A stretch of 64,000 nt of DNA from Paraspadella gotoi. Lineage: Eukaryota > Chaetognatha. The first letter of the stretch is position 1. Every line of letters starts with the position of its first letter. Shown piece by piece: positions 1 to 11,900 of this stretch. The stretch spans positions 15,506,770 to 15,570,769 of the forward strand of contig CM119271.1 of assembly GCA_051294375.1 (NCBI GenBank), written 5' to 3'. Under the pieces are notes generated by a model. The model was not told where the DNA came from. It did no database searches and worked only from the letters and a program-made list of their open reading frames with translations. The position numbers and the translations under genes are program-made.

Positions 1-196
1 CTTTTTTCTCATCTTTCATTTTTTTTCCTTCCCTTCGCTTTTCAATTTTTTACTATTTCTTACTATTTGTTACAACCAATATGAAATTATCCATTCATTT
101 AAATAATAAGCCATCTTGCCCCTGACTTAGGACCGGCTATGAAATGACCTATCCCTAAGTATCTAAGTTCTCTCCTCCCCCCCTCTCTCCTGGCAG

Positions 197-1017
197 CGTG
201 GACCCTCTCTGCACAGAGTTCTACACTTACCACGATCCTCCGGCGGCGACCAAATGCGAGACCATCTACGACGCCAAGTATGCGTCAAGACGACGGGCGT
301 CTTCGGAGGAAAAGTCGGCACGCAGCGATTCTGTTCCTCGCGCGATCTCTTCAACAAATGCACTGTGAGTCATCCCTTGAGGCTGAATGGGGGGGGGCTG
401 GTTGTATTTGTTTTCCTTTGTTTTGAGTTCGGTTTTTATCGTCGCAATCTTTTGCCCTTTTTTTGTTTTTATTGTATTACGAAGACATAAAAATATAAGA
501 AATAAGAAGATTAGTTTTAATGAATCAAATTTCTGACGTTTAGCTTTGCTGTGAAGTATTTTATTATAAAAAAATAAAAAATAAGGGATAGCCCGATTTT
601 TATAACATTTATACCAAATTCATATTTTATTAAATTTTAATTTTCTTTTAAAGTTTTGTAAAAAGGCTGAGTGCTTGTTTTTTTTTGGGGGGGGTTGGTT
701 AGTTGTTTGGTTTTGTTTTGTGTTTCGTTTTTGATTTTATGGTTCGTTTTCTATTTCCATTTTTGTTTCGTTTTCTTTCCTGTTTCTTCGTATTTGCATT
801 CAATTTCTCTCATTTTCCAAAAAGGATATCGGCTTCGCGGACCACGAGCGCATCTACCGCGCCTGCACCTACACCTGTCACGACGTCGACGGGTGCAACG
901 GCGCCGAATCTCTCGGCGGCCGAAGCCTCAAAACCGGCGCCGTTTTCTTCGCCGGTCGCCGGCGTCGTTCGCTTTTTTGTGGAATTTTTGGAGAGGATGA
1001 AGCGACGGGGGGATTTG
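197..1017 (+). pseudogene. Ly6/Quiver-like protein, copy 1 (exons 2-3 only, frameshifted)
   Basis: This is the third copy of the gene described at 23,020-24,164. The signal-peptide exon lies beyond the left window edge. Exon 2 is 197-364 and exon 3 starts at 825 after an AG acceptor. Exon 2 is 168 bases where the other two copies have 169: one T is missing near 281, just before the VKTTGVF segment, so the frame is lost. Exon 3 carries an extra base around 950-960. Such single-base differences look like uncorrected long-read errors rather than gene decay, so the true allele is probably intact. Confidence 0.75.
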
Positions 1018-2178
1018 ATATCGAAGGAGCATAACAAGCAAACAGAACTTAATTGATGGATTGATCGATTGATCGATCAAATCCATTTTGCCATTCATCG
1101 AAAGCCGCTTATTTCTCGGAAATGAAATCTATTGTAAAAATCATGATCTGTAAACAACGAAAACAAAATCTCGACTACTTATTTTTAAACGTTTTTTTTC
1201 TTTCAATTTTTCACGCTTGTACATTCCGACTTATTTCTTTGGAATTTTTGTATTATCCCCGATTTCGTATTATGTCGTTCTGGAATATAGAATACCCGAA
1301 TATGTTTTCTCCGATGGTTAATTTTTGAAAAGTCAGTTCGTTGATGTTAAGTATTTTACTAGTTGCGTTATACAATTTTGAATATATATATACATTGATC
1401 ATTGTAAATCCGTCCTTTGTGCCTTGGTGATTTGGTCGTTACTTAAAGGTGTACAATTTACATGCTTACATTTTCCACTTTATATTTACACACTTTCTCT
1501 CTGCCTTGTAAGAATCCTCCAGTAATAAAAGAATATCGTAGATAACTATTGGTTTTTTTTTCTTTCACAAGCTGCTTAGTCTTAACGTGAACTCTTTCTT
1601 TCCGTTTATAGTTGGACGAAGCGATAAGAAAAAAGAAAAGAATAAACTCTTACCCGATGATTCAGGTTGAACGAGAAAATAACGACCAAGTAAAGTGAAC
1701 ATCAAAAAATGTTTTAATTCTTTTTTGATTTGAAAGTTTTCAGTGGTTTATTTGCTTTGATATAAGTTAGCAAAGTCAAATACGAGGGAGTCTAGATTAT
1801 AATCGTCTACTACTGCGAGAAGCGCTGGTGTCTTGGTGGCTCGAAAAAGTCAAGAATTAGTAGACTGTGGCGGGTTAAAAATTAAGGAAGAATTGAGAGC
1901 TGCTTAGTGCTTACTGCTTTGCCCTTTGAACCCCCTAACAAAGAAAGAATGGAGAGACTTGACCGATGTTTTTTTTTTTTTTTGCTGCTATAACAATCGA
2001 ATCCTGATAGTAATTTATCTTAAGGGTAAATTATTATTATTATATCGACGTATAGAAGAGTATAGGTCCTCCCTAAAAAGACCTCACCCCTTTCTCCAAA
2101 AGGATGGTCTTCCTCACCAAAATCTATTATTATTATTATTATTATATTATTATTATATTATTACCTTCCTCCAAAAGG

Positions 2179-4118
2179 ATGGTCTTCCTCACCTCGTCCG
2201 CACCTTGAAGCAGACGACCGGTTTGACCGGACTCGCCGTTCATCCCGACGCCCCTAAAATCCTTCGCATGATCTAACGGCAAGATCCTCTACACTCTGGA
2301 CCGGATGCCGCCCCAAGCCGCCTACAGGTCGCTACACGGCGGCCATCGTGGGCGATCGCTTGGCCATCGTCGAGGCCAACGAGCGAGACGTCGGAGGCGA
2401 TTGAGAAGAAGATCAGATTGCGGACAGGTTGTTGTTTGTTGTTGTATCAGAAATGAAAAGGTTAAATGTTAATATTAGAGTGGAGCACTCGGGAACATAA
2501 GATTTTATTTGAGTGATCAAACAAGCATATTTAGACTTGAGATAATATGATTAAAGAGTACAAAAAATATTTTGCTTATATTGATTGGGGAACAGTATCA
2601 TTAATTATAATATACTTTATAGTAATATTCTTTATGAAAATCATAAATTTTCAAATACATTTTTTTTAAAAATTTTTTATTAAAAAGTTAAAAGTTAGAT
2701 CAAAAATTATAAATATGTTATTAAAAAATTTCAATGTCTTCAGTGTCAAAAAATGAAAAAAACAGGTCAAATTCTCCACTTTTTTACACTTTGTAAGTAG
2801 AAACTATTAATATGATGAAACGTTTTGGTCATTTTTCCGCAGCTTTAACCTAAACATATCATGTAACATATTTTACAAAAGTTTTTTAGTTTTTTCCGGC
2901 GAATTCCAAAACTGTTCTTAAAAATTAAAGAATTCAATTGCTGATCGCTTCGTTGGTCGTCAAAGAGGTTGTCCTCGCAAATGGAATAAGATTCTTGAAT
3001 TTCGTCCGATTCGAATGTCGGAGAGACGACCAAGGATAATGACCCATGCTGGTCAATGGTCATGCTGGGGTCATTGCCTCATTGGGTGAACTTTCTGTGA
3101 TATGTGATTCATATTCCGCTCGGAAAAGACCCACAACATTTTCGAAAAATCAACCCATATGAATCATATTAATGAAATATAACTGTATACAAATGCACGT
3201 TGCCAAATGATAGGAGTCTTATTATTAATCTTATAAATCCATGTGTTTATAGTTTGTTTCATCATCGCGTTTTTCGTTATTTAGTATTTTTTAATTGTTG
3301 ACTAATAAAGCTGAAGTAACTATGGCGGCGGGGGACACTTTTTTACACTTGTAGTAGAAACTATTATATGATGAAACGTTTTGGTCATTTTTCGCAGCTT
3401 TAACCTAAAAATATCATGTAACATATTTTACAAAGTTTTTAGTTTTTTCCGGCGAATCCAAAAACTGTTCTTAAAATTAAAAAAATATGATTTTGAAATT
3501 TTATGGTTTTTATAAGGATATTACTATAAAAAAAATTTAATTAATGATACTGTTATGCAAATTTTTTTTGAAAAAGGGCTGAATTATTTTATATTACATA
3601 TACCAAAGGCAGCAAAAAACATTGTTCCGTCACTGCAATCTTTTCAATCACTCCTACCGCTAATGTATATGTATGAAACGATATAGGATATAGGTTATAT
3701 TAAGTCATGCAACACTTTACTGTCAGAGATGTAGAATAATTAATGATTTTGTCGCTATGCAGAATACAGATGTAGAAAAAGAGATAAAAAACGGTCCCAC
3801 CTGTTGTAGTGTATCCTTTACTGTGATCTTGTCTCTGGCAGGCAGAGAATTAAGATCATCTATCATAAGGTAGTTTTGTGACAATGATTTTAATGATTGC
3901 TTTGTCGCTTTAACATCCGGAAGGAAGTGTATGTGGTTTTTTGTATCCAAACGGTTGAGCGACCCCTCTTACCCTCCCGCGCATTTCTTTAGGTGGAAGA
4001 GTTGATCAAGCAAGCGGAGGCCGAACTCTTTTTGGCGAGAAAGATGGTGAAGTGGAAGCCTTGGGAGCCGCTGATCGAGAGGCGCCGAAGGACCAGTGGA
4101 AGTGGCCCCATCAATTGA
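2179..4118 (+). pseudogene. NDUFA5: NDUFA5 copy 1 (frameshifted duplicate)
   Basis: Direct copy of the complex I subunit gene whose best version is at 20,005-21,838. Exon 1 is 2,179-2,427 ([19 protein letters not shown] is readable) and exon 2 is 3,993-4,118. Exon 1 is 249 bases against 246 in the clean copy, with several scattered indels that bring in an early stop after the KIL motif. The intron holds a hAT-type MITE (2,476 to about 3,661). The damage is indel-type and probably comes from assembly. Confidence 0.8.
2476..3661 (+). mobile_element. hAT-type MITE in the NDUFA5 intron, copy 1
   Basis: The left end reads TAGAGTGGAGCACTC, as in the copies at 17,663 and 20,456. The right end near 3,650-3,661 is degraded but still followed by ATGTATAT. 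This copy holds a block of about 145 bp twice (2,775-2,930 and 3,340-3,482, containing GATGAAACGTTTTGGTC), so it is longer than the copy at 17.7 kb. The segment between the two blocks has no readable protein. Confidence 0.65.
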
Positions 4119-4438
4119 CTGTATTAGACTAAGATTTAAATGAGTTGACTTGAAAGTTTATTTAAGAAATCGCCAATTTATTCATGTTATCGAATGCGTT
4201 AGTATCGTCGAATCGGCCGTTCGCGCGCCTGCGAAAGATTTTCATCCTTTTTCTATTCGCGCGCGAGATAAACGATTATGAGTCAATTTTTTTTTCTTGT
4301 TCTATTTTCCTTCGCGTTATTCGGCGACGTCTCTGGTGAAACTTAAATCCTTTATTTCATCTCCCTCAACCGAATGTTTATTTATTTTTCCGACGCGCTG
4401 CAGTTCTTTTTAAAAATCCCCTCACTAAAATCACCGCC

Positions 4439-5019
4439 ATGTTGAAAATCCTTGTTTTCGCGGACGCTGGGCGTCGCCGCGGTCGCCGCCAACATACGTC
4501 GTCATCACTCAAAACCTGTCGGCCGCCGTCGTTCTCTCATCTCGCGGTTTGTCGGCTCAAAGGGTCGGCCCCGCGTCGGGCGTCGTTGTCGGTTCGCGCG
4601 GCTTCTTCACGTGCGTCGCCTGGAGGGCGGGAAGCCGCGTCAGAGCCGAAGGAGGAACCCGCAGTCAAGACACAGGTTTTTCAATTTGGATGAAAAAAAT
4701 TAATGATTAATAAATAATGTAGATTTGTCTTATTATAATTACAATCTAGTATGAGTTGCAAGTCTTTCTAACGCTTGTTCCGTCATCCATAATCTACAGC
4801 CCCGTCCAAAAGGCCTCCTCAACCAACTCCGCAAGAAGACTGGATTCTCCTTCTCCAATTGCAAGAAAGCGTTGGAGGTTTGCGGCAATGATCTGACGGC
4901 GGCGGAGGTGTGGCTGCCGAGGAGGCGCAGAAGCAAGGATGGGACAAGGCGACCAAGCTCGCCGGCCGAGCAGCCAATCAGGCGAGGAGGCTTGATGGAG
5001 GAAGTGTTGTGAGCATGGA
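4439..5019 (+). CDS. TSFM: Mitochondrial elongation factor Ts, N-terminal part, copy 1
   Basis: The mitochondrial EF-Ts promotes GDP/GTP exchange on mitochondrial EF-Tu. Exon 1 (4,439-4,675) should encode a basic, Ala/Ser-rich presequence but carries indels. Exon 2 starts at 4,800 and reads in frame as [20 protein letters not shown], the UBA-like N-terminal signature of EF-Ts, then [16 protein letters not shown] before a frameshift; KATKLAGR follows in another frame. The core dimerisation domain is not in the window. This copy preserves the exon 2 start best, while the copy at 19,372 preserves exon 1. Confidence 0.8.
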
Positions 5020-5442
5020 GTGAGAATAAGAAAGTATGGCAACTAATTGTGAATTAGAGTGAGGTTCACTAAAGGCAAGTAAGAGAGAAGTTGAAACAAG
5101 TGGGAGAAAGTTATATTAATAAACTTTTATTTATTATTTATATATATTATATTATATTAAAATTACTAAGAGCTTAAAGCGTGAATTAAAGCCAGAGATT
5201 AATGATATTTGCTAAGTTTTCAACGATATCAACGCAAGATATGGATTGTCACTTGTCTCGCTTGTCAAGTTTGGCGTTTCTGCCTTTTTCTTCTCTCTCG
5301 ACCAATCAGAGAGGAGGCTTCCATAAGGAACGGACGGGAGAGAAATGAGAGAAGAAACGAGGCAGTCTTCAACTTACCCTCAAAAAACTACCACCATATT
5401 CAATTTTTTACTTTGTACTTTAAACCATCGTTTTAATCATCA

Positions 5443-5781
5443 TATTCTACCTCAATTATTATTATCTCCTCGTATATATCTGTTAATAAAACTCTTCTAC
5501 TTTCTCCGTAATAAAACAACGCTTCGTTGATATTTTACATTGTATTAATGTAGCAGAATAATTTTTGGTTAATTTCAAATGAGATTGAGTTCTTTATTCN
5601 NNNNNNNNNNNNNNNNNNNNNNNNTATTCTACCTCAATTATTAATTATCTCCTCGTATATATCTGTTAATAAAACTCTTCTACTTTCTCCGTAATAAAAC
5701 AACGCTTCGTTGATATTTTACATTGTATTAATGTAGCAGAATAATTTTTGGTTAATTTCAAATGAGATTGAGTTCTTTATT
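5443..5781. repeat. 157-bp direct duplication flanking a 25-N gap
   Basis: The block 5,443-5,599 (starting TATTCTACCTCAATTATT and ending GAGTTCTTTATTC) is repeated at 5,625-5,781 with one inserted base. Exactly 25 Ns (5,600-5,624) lie between the copies. This is what an overlap between two contig ends looks like when a scaffolder fails to merge them, so the gap is probably not missing sequence. Confidence 0.85.
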
Positions 5782-5844
5782 CTCATTACATATTTCAACA
5801 GTTTAAATCATTTCTCATATCATCGCATTTTTTCAGCCGATTTA

Positions 5845-6282
5845 AGGATTTTAAAATACATCTTGCCAACATATATCCAGCAGCACTTACTGTAAATAAA
5901 TCTAATAGTACAGATATAAATGTAGATTATTTAGACATTAATATTAAATCAGAAAACAAAAATCTTACTCTTTCAGTCTATGATAAAAGGGATTCCTTTT
6001 CTTTTGAAGTAGTTATTACCCATTATATGGACAGTTGTATTCCTAAAAAAGCAGCACTCGGTGTATTTATAAGCCAATTAATCAGATATGCAAGAATATG
6101 TTCGATGTTTACAAGATTTTTCATCGAGAGCAATAAATTTAGCAAAAAAACTACAAAGTCAGGGATATTTATTTAAGGACTTAAGAAAAATGGGAATTAA
6201 ATTTTTCAGTAATTATAAGGAACTAATAAAAAAAATATATGTTACTGATGTTAATTCTATTTTCAAAAAAGATTATACATGA
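5845..6282 (+). pseudogene. Retroelement reverse-transcriptase C-terminal relic
   Basis: A continuous frame ending in a stop reads ...LTLSVYDKRDSFSFEV then VFISQLIRYARIC, a block I associate with the end of reverse-transcriptase domains in animal retroelements. The downstream similarity (LAKKLQSQGYLFKDLRK and KFFSNYKELIKKI) continues in another frame from about 6,088, so at least one frameshift separates the halves. No ATG, catalytic YxDD box or endonuclease is visible in the piece. I recognise the family only by this motif and cannot assign a clade. Confidence 0.5.
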
Positions 6283-8407
6283 TTGTTCCTAGTAAAAATA
6301 ATAAGGAAAAAATTAACAAAATTATACCACTAAATAATAATAATAATAATAATTAATAACATCAACAATATTATTTAAATAACTTATTTAACTTATTTAA
6401 CTCTTTGATTTAACTTATTTTTTAACTTTTTACTTAATTAACTTTATTGTTAATTTACATTAACATACCATTAATTATTCTAACTTATTATTTAACTAAT
6501 TATTTAACTTATTTAATTATTTATAATTTACAAATTATTACAAAACCTTAATAAATTTCTTCTAAAATTAATAATGCTGTGATGCCAGGGTTTTGGTCTG
6601 TTTAAGATAAACATTCAAAATATACCTTTAAAATATAAGATAAGCAACAACGGAGGATCACCATTTGTGATGGCTCGCCTAATACCTGGGATTTGAGATT
6701 AAGAGCCGAAATCCATTGAAGGGTATAGGTTCCCAACTGATGACCTTCCCATTGTAAAACATTAAATGATAAAAAATATTCAAAGAAAAAAAATAATTAA
6801 AAAATAGGACAAAGAAAAAATAAAATTTTCATTAAAGTATTTTAAAATATATTCATGAACATAAAGGTGCCCCTTATAGACCTTTCCCCAGTATGTAATC
6901 CCTATCAGAACATACAATTCTATCATAGTCGCTCCTCTCCACCACGTAGTTGCGTCTGTTGTTCCAGATGTCGTGTTGTCACAAGAAAGGACAAAAGAAA
7001 AAAAACGGAAAAAGAGCGTCGCTCCTGCTCTTCCTCCTTCCTCCTCTTCCTCCTCTGCAGATACAACTCAGCGAAAGCAAAACGCCACAAATCACTTTTT
7101 TGTTCACGACTTGTCGTTCTACAGGTTTTGAATATTTTGAAATATTTGATTATTGTTTGAAATTATATTGGAAATTTTTTTGAAATTAATTTTTGGAATA
7201 ATTTGATATTACGGAAAATTCATTTTCCCTTCGCGAGATTTTTTCAATTCAGTTTTGGGGTGAATCCTCGAGGTCGGTTCAAAAAAAAATATTTCAATAT
7301 AAAATTTCAAACAACTAATAATCAAATTATTTCAAATATATTTCAAAACCTTTGTTGATATCCGAACAAGTCGATTGCGTTGAACAAAAAATAAGTTGAT
7401 TGAGTTTCCGGTGTGATGTGGCGTAATTTTGGCTCTTCTTTCAGTCAAGATGTTCCGGATAGGCTGTGCTTCGCCTAGAGGTAAGTATCTGGAGAGGAGA
7501 AAGAGGGAGATGATCCGGCCCAGGACCGCGACAAAACAAGAGAGCAGGAAATAGGAGGAGCCTGCTTTTATTCCGTCTTTTTTCTTTTTGTCCTTTCTTC
7601 CGGGGGTTGGACAAACACGAGACATATGCCCTGGAACAAGGTAAGAAGTTCAAACTAACGATAAGTGGAAGGAGCCGACCCATGATAGAATTGTAGTAGT
7701 TCGATAGGGAAACATTACTGGGGAAAGGTCATATAGGGGGCACCTTTATGTCGATGAATATGATAATTTTTAAAATATCGCTTTAATGAAAGTTGGCCCT
7801 AGATTATATGTTTCTTCGGTGTTCTACTCCATCCGGATTTTTTAATTATTTTATTTTTCTAGTTTGAATATTTCTTTATCATTTATGTCCGTGTACAATT
7901 GGGAATATGATGATTAAAACGATGGTTTAAAGTACAAAGTAAAAAAATTGAATATGGTGGTAGTTTTTTGAGGGTAAGTTGAAGACTGCCTCGTTTCTTC
8001 TCTCATTTCTCTCCCGTCCGTTCCCTTATGGAAGCCTCCTCTCTGATTGGTCGAGAGAGAAGAAAAGGCAGAAACGCCAAACTTGACAAGCGAGACAAGT
8101 GACAATCCATATCTTGCGTTGATATCGTTGAAAACTTAGCAAATATCATTAATCTCTGGCTTTAATTCACGCTTTAAGCTCTTAGTAATTTTAATATAAT
8201 ATAATATAATATAATATAATAAATAAAAGTTTTATTAATATAACTTTCTCCCACTTGTTTCAACTTCTCTCTTACTTGCCTTTAGTGAACCTCACTCTAA
8301 TTCACAATTAGTTGCCATACTTTCTTATTCTCACTCCCATGCTCACAACACTTCCTCCATCAAGCCTCCTCGCCTGATTGGCTGCTCGGCCGGCGAGCTT
8401 GGTCGCC

Positions 8408-8839
8408 NNNNNNNNNNNNNNNNNNNNNNNNNAAAAAAAGAGAGAGATTAACTCTTTTTAAAATTCCTTCATTAAGATGGGTCAAAAATTAAGAAAAAGC
8501 TATATTTTTAAGCTGGAAAATTAACTTTTATATATTAAATATAGGTTTTTGTAAATTTTTTAACCCACTTAATGAAAGAATTTTTTTAAAATAATTTAGA
8601 TTTTCTTTTATCACTTTTGACAGAGGAATTCAAAATCTGCAATCAAAAATTAAGAAAGCCTATTTGAAAATTTTTTCGATTTTTATAAGGATATCGTACT
8701 ATATTAAAAAATATATGCCTACTGCGAAAATTAAAAAACAAAAATTTAATTTTTTTACAAAATTAATGTTACTGGATGGTAATGCTGTTTCATAATTGAC
8801 TTTAGAATTTTCGTACATAATTTTCACTACGCTTACTAC
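8408..8839. other. 25-N gap followed by AT-rich, repeat-derived spacer
   Basis: Ns occupy 8,408-8,432. The following 400 bp are AT-rich without a gene. They contain short segments (near 8,690-8,710, ATAAGGATAT then ACTATA) resembling the interior of the hAT-type MITEs in this window, and an imperfect inverted pair around CTTCATTAAG (8,467) and CTTAATGAAAG (8,569). Probably another degraded MITE. Confidence 0.4.
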
Positions 8840-8998
8840 GTAGTCTTTTTAATTAATATTTAATTAATGAAACAGCGAGGTAAAAAACTATATGAATTTA
8901 ACAATGCTATGTTGAAAATTTTGTAGAATATAATGACTTAATTGGGGTCAAGAAACCGGAATTCCTAACTCTTTACTAATTCGCCCTCCATCCCCCAG

Positions 8999-11900
8999 CG
9001 CACGCTATCTCTTTGGCCTTATCCCCCAGCGACGCAGCGACTCTTCGCCGCCCTGGCGGGGAATTTCGGCTTCGACGAGAAATCACTGGCCAAAACGCGC
9101 GGCGACGATGGCCCAGCATTTGGCCGATTTCGTCTCGGAGATGGCCAAAGAGGAAGAGATCATGGGTCGCCAAGACCAAGAAGAACGTACAAGAGGTAAT
9201 TTAATACGGAAATTAATTTAACTTAAATTACTGAAATCTAAAGTTTTCGATGAGGATGAAGTCTTTGAACCAAAGGTTCGGGTTTCTTGCCCGGTGAATC
9301 GCCTAGCAGTTAAGAGGGACGGGCGCTTAAAACCCGCTGTAACACGGTGTTACAGGCCTGATCCGAAGCTGAGGGACTGCTTAGTAGAGTGGAGCACTCA
9401 AGAACAAAAAAATTAATTTGAATGATCGACAATGATATTTAGATGTGAGATAGTATGATTAAACTAGTACATTAAAAATATTTTGTTCATATTATCTCGG
9501 GAACAGAATAGTAAAATATAATATATTTGTAGTAATATCCTTATAAAATAGTAAATTTTTAAAAATAATTTTTATAAAAACTTTTAATAAAGATTCAGAT
9601 TCTTCAAAAAAAGTTGAATCAAAAATATATAAAACATGTTATCAAAAATTCTGTCATCTTCAATGTTTAAAATAAGAAAAAAGGTGAAAATTCATGGACT
9701 TTTTTATTCTCTGTAGTAGAAACTTATATATATGTTAAAAACGTTTAGTCATTTTGTTGTGATTCTAAAACAATTAAAATATCATATAACATATTTTATA
9801 AAGTTTCTTAGTTTTTTACAGCGAATCCAAATCATTTCTTAAAAAATAAAAAAAAAATTATTTTTAAAATTTGACGATTTTATAAGGGATATTTAACTAC
9901 ATAAATAATTGAATTTGCCTATACTGTTATGCTAAAAAAATTTTTAAAAGGATTTAAAATTCATTAATTTAAAATAATGTTCAATCCACTCAATCTTTTC
10001 ATCACTCCACCCTACTGCTTAGTGCTTACATTGAACGAGTTCTGTCCACTAACTCATAACAATTATTACTGTATCTTCACGGTAAACACTTTGTATTATT
10101 GCTATCAATTTGTTAATGATCTTACTGTAAATGAAACTTTATTCAAATTAATGTGAGGTCGTAGATAATCGATCCAATTTTTTTCGGTGTGTTGAAAATA
10201 AAAAAAATGAAGAAGGCAGTGGAGGACGACGATTACGCTCGGGCTTTAATATTCTTGGGTGAAGATGGTCATTAAGAGTCGCCAAGAATTTTATTAAAAC
10301 ACACTATGCAAATGAGATTAAGGGACACACATTTTAACCTGCTACAAGATTTAAATATGTATTATGGTTAGTAAATTAGTATATTGGTATTTTTATATGA
10401 TGGAGACGGAATCGTGACATATATTATACTTGCCGCTATTCCCAGTTTAAAAACCAAATCACGACGATGAGCTCCGAGCTTGGAATGACTCCTCGGATGG
10501 CCACCCGACGAAGCCTCAAGTCTTTCAACTCAAAAATCTCCTTCCCGTCGAAGTCAAGAGGCTAAAGGAGGAGGAAAGAATCGCAGGTTTTAACCATTTT
10601 TTATATAATTATTATAAATTCATTTATTCATATAAATTCATTCATTCATTTTGATAGATTTGATGAGGCCTTTTTACCCACTCCAAATTCGGGCACAATA
10701 GCCTTATTTAATATTATTAATGAACTGGATAATTTCTATATTTGGTTATACCGATTAATTGATTTAATTCCTTTCTTTTCTTTTATATAAAGGTTAGAAA
10801 GGCAATGGTCTTTACTCGGTCAAGAGTCTTCCCTTCTCCATCGCCTACGGTCTTCCTCCTCGACGCGACGAAGACTCTCGACGAGTCGAGTTTAAGTTCC
10901 GACGCCGAAGGAACTCGGAGATTTGGAGGAGAGAGTTGGGGAGTTGAAAGAGCGGGTCGAGAAATAGAGAGGTGAGTCGAGTAATGGTCGAGTGGCGGGT
11001 CAATAGTCGAGTGGCCGGTGCAATAGTCGAGTGGCGGGTCGGTAGTTTGCGGCTATAGAAAGATAAATCTTCACAATTTTCCCACCAATATTAACTTAAA
11101 TGACATTACCTTTTTCTGACAAAAGACTCGTTTTGAAACGTCACGCCGAAAAATCTTGGGATATTCTGGCGGAGGTGGCTCCCTTCCCGGCGCCTTTCCC
11201 GCCAAACTTCCTGACGAGGAGTCGGCCCCGCCGGATGAAAACTTGGCTTTGCTGCTCAACGAAGACAAAAAGGCCGTGAGTCTGGCCGATGAAGTTTTAG
11301 AAACAACTTGAAACGCTACATCGATCGTGAGTAGATCCGACGAGCCTTTGCCTTTGCCTTTGCCTTTGCCATATTTTTAAAGAACGCCTAATTTATATTT
11401 TAATTTCGGAATTAAATTTTGTTATTTAAAAATTAAATTTAAGATTGAGAATTAGGTAAGCATTGTGGTTAAAAATTAGGTTACTGATTCACTGATTATG
11501 GTTTGGGAATTGGGTTATGGTTAGTAATAAATTGAGGTTAAAATCCTTAAAAAATTTAGTTTTTAGATAAGGAACGGAAAATCTGGTAATTTTTGAAAAG
11601 AGATCCCGATTCTTTGAATCGTCAGTTATCATCACTCATTCTGACATTTTCTCTTCCCCTCACCGTCAGACCTGGAATCCGTCCGTCATGCGCGGCGTAG
11701 CACGATATCCAGACTCGATCGACGCCTGCAAGATTTGTGGCGCGCTTGGGTCGAGACGAGGAAGAGTTGACGACCTTTTTGACTGAAACCGCGGATGCAG
11801 GGACGCCGTCATCTTTAACTATAGGAATCAGGTTTACTATTTACATATAATAATGATATCGTTAGTGTAATAATTTTTAATTTCATATCATAAGGTGGAG

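Larger units (their letters stand above)
4950..8407. repeat. Inverted repeat centred near 7.25 kb
   Basis: Bases 4,950-5,448 (end of TSFM exon 2 and the following AT-rich stretch) return almost unchanged, inverted, at 7,898-8,407. Inside these arms, 6,745-7,190 matches 7,300-7,890 inverted but with clear divergence. The inverted arm stops at a 25-N gap. The right arm lacks the stretch 5,450-6,745, which holds a reverse-transcriptase relic. The outer arms look like two haplotypes in opposite orientation, while the diverged inner arms may be an older element. Confidence 0.7.

Noticed and set aside
9336-9356. TGTAACACGGTGTTACA palindrome as a regulatory or attachment site
   Set aside because: Present in both haplotype copies inside a PRC1 intron but only once per locus; nothing links it to a known factor.
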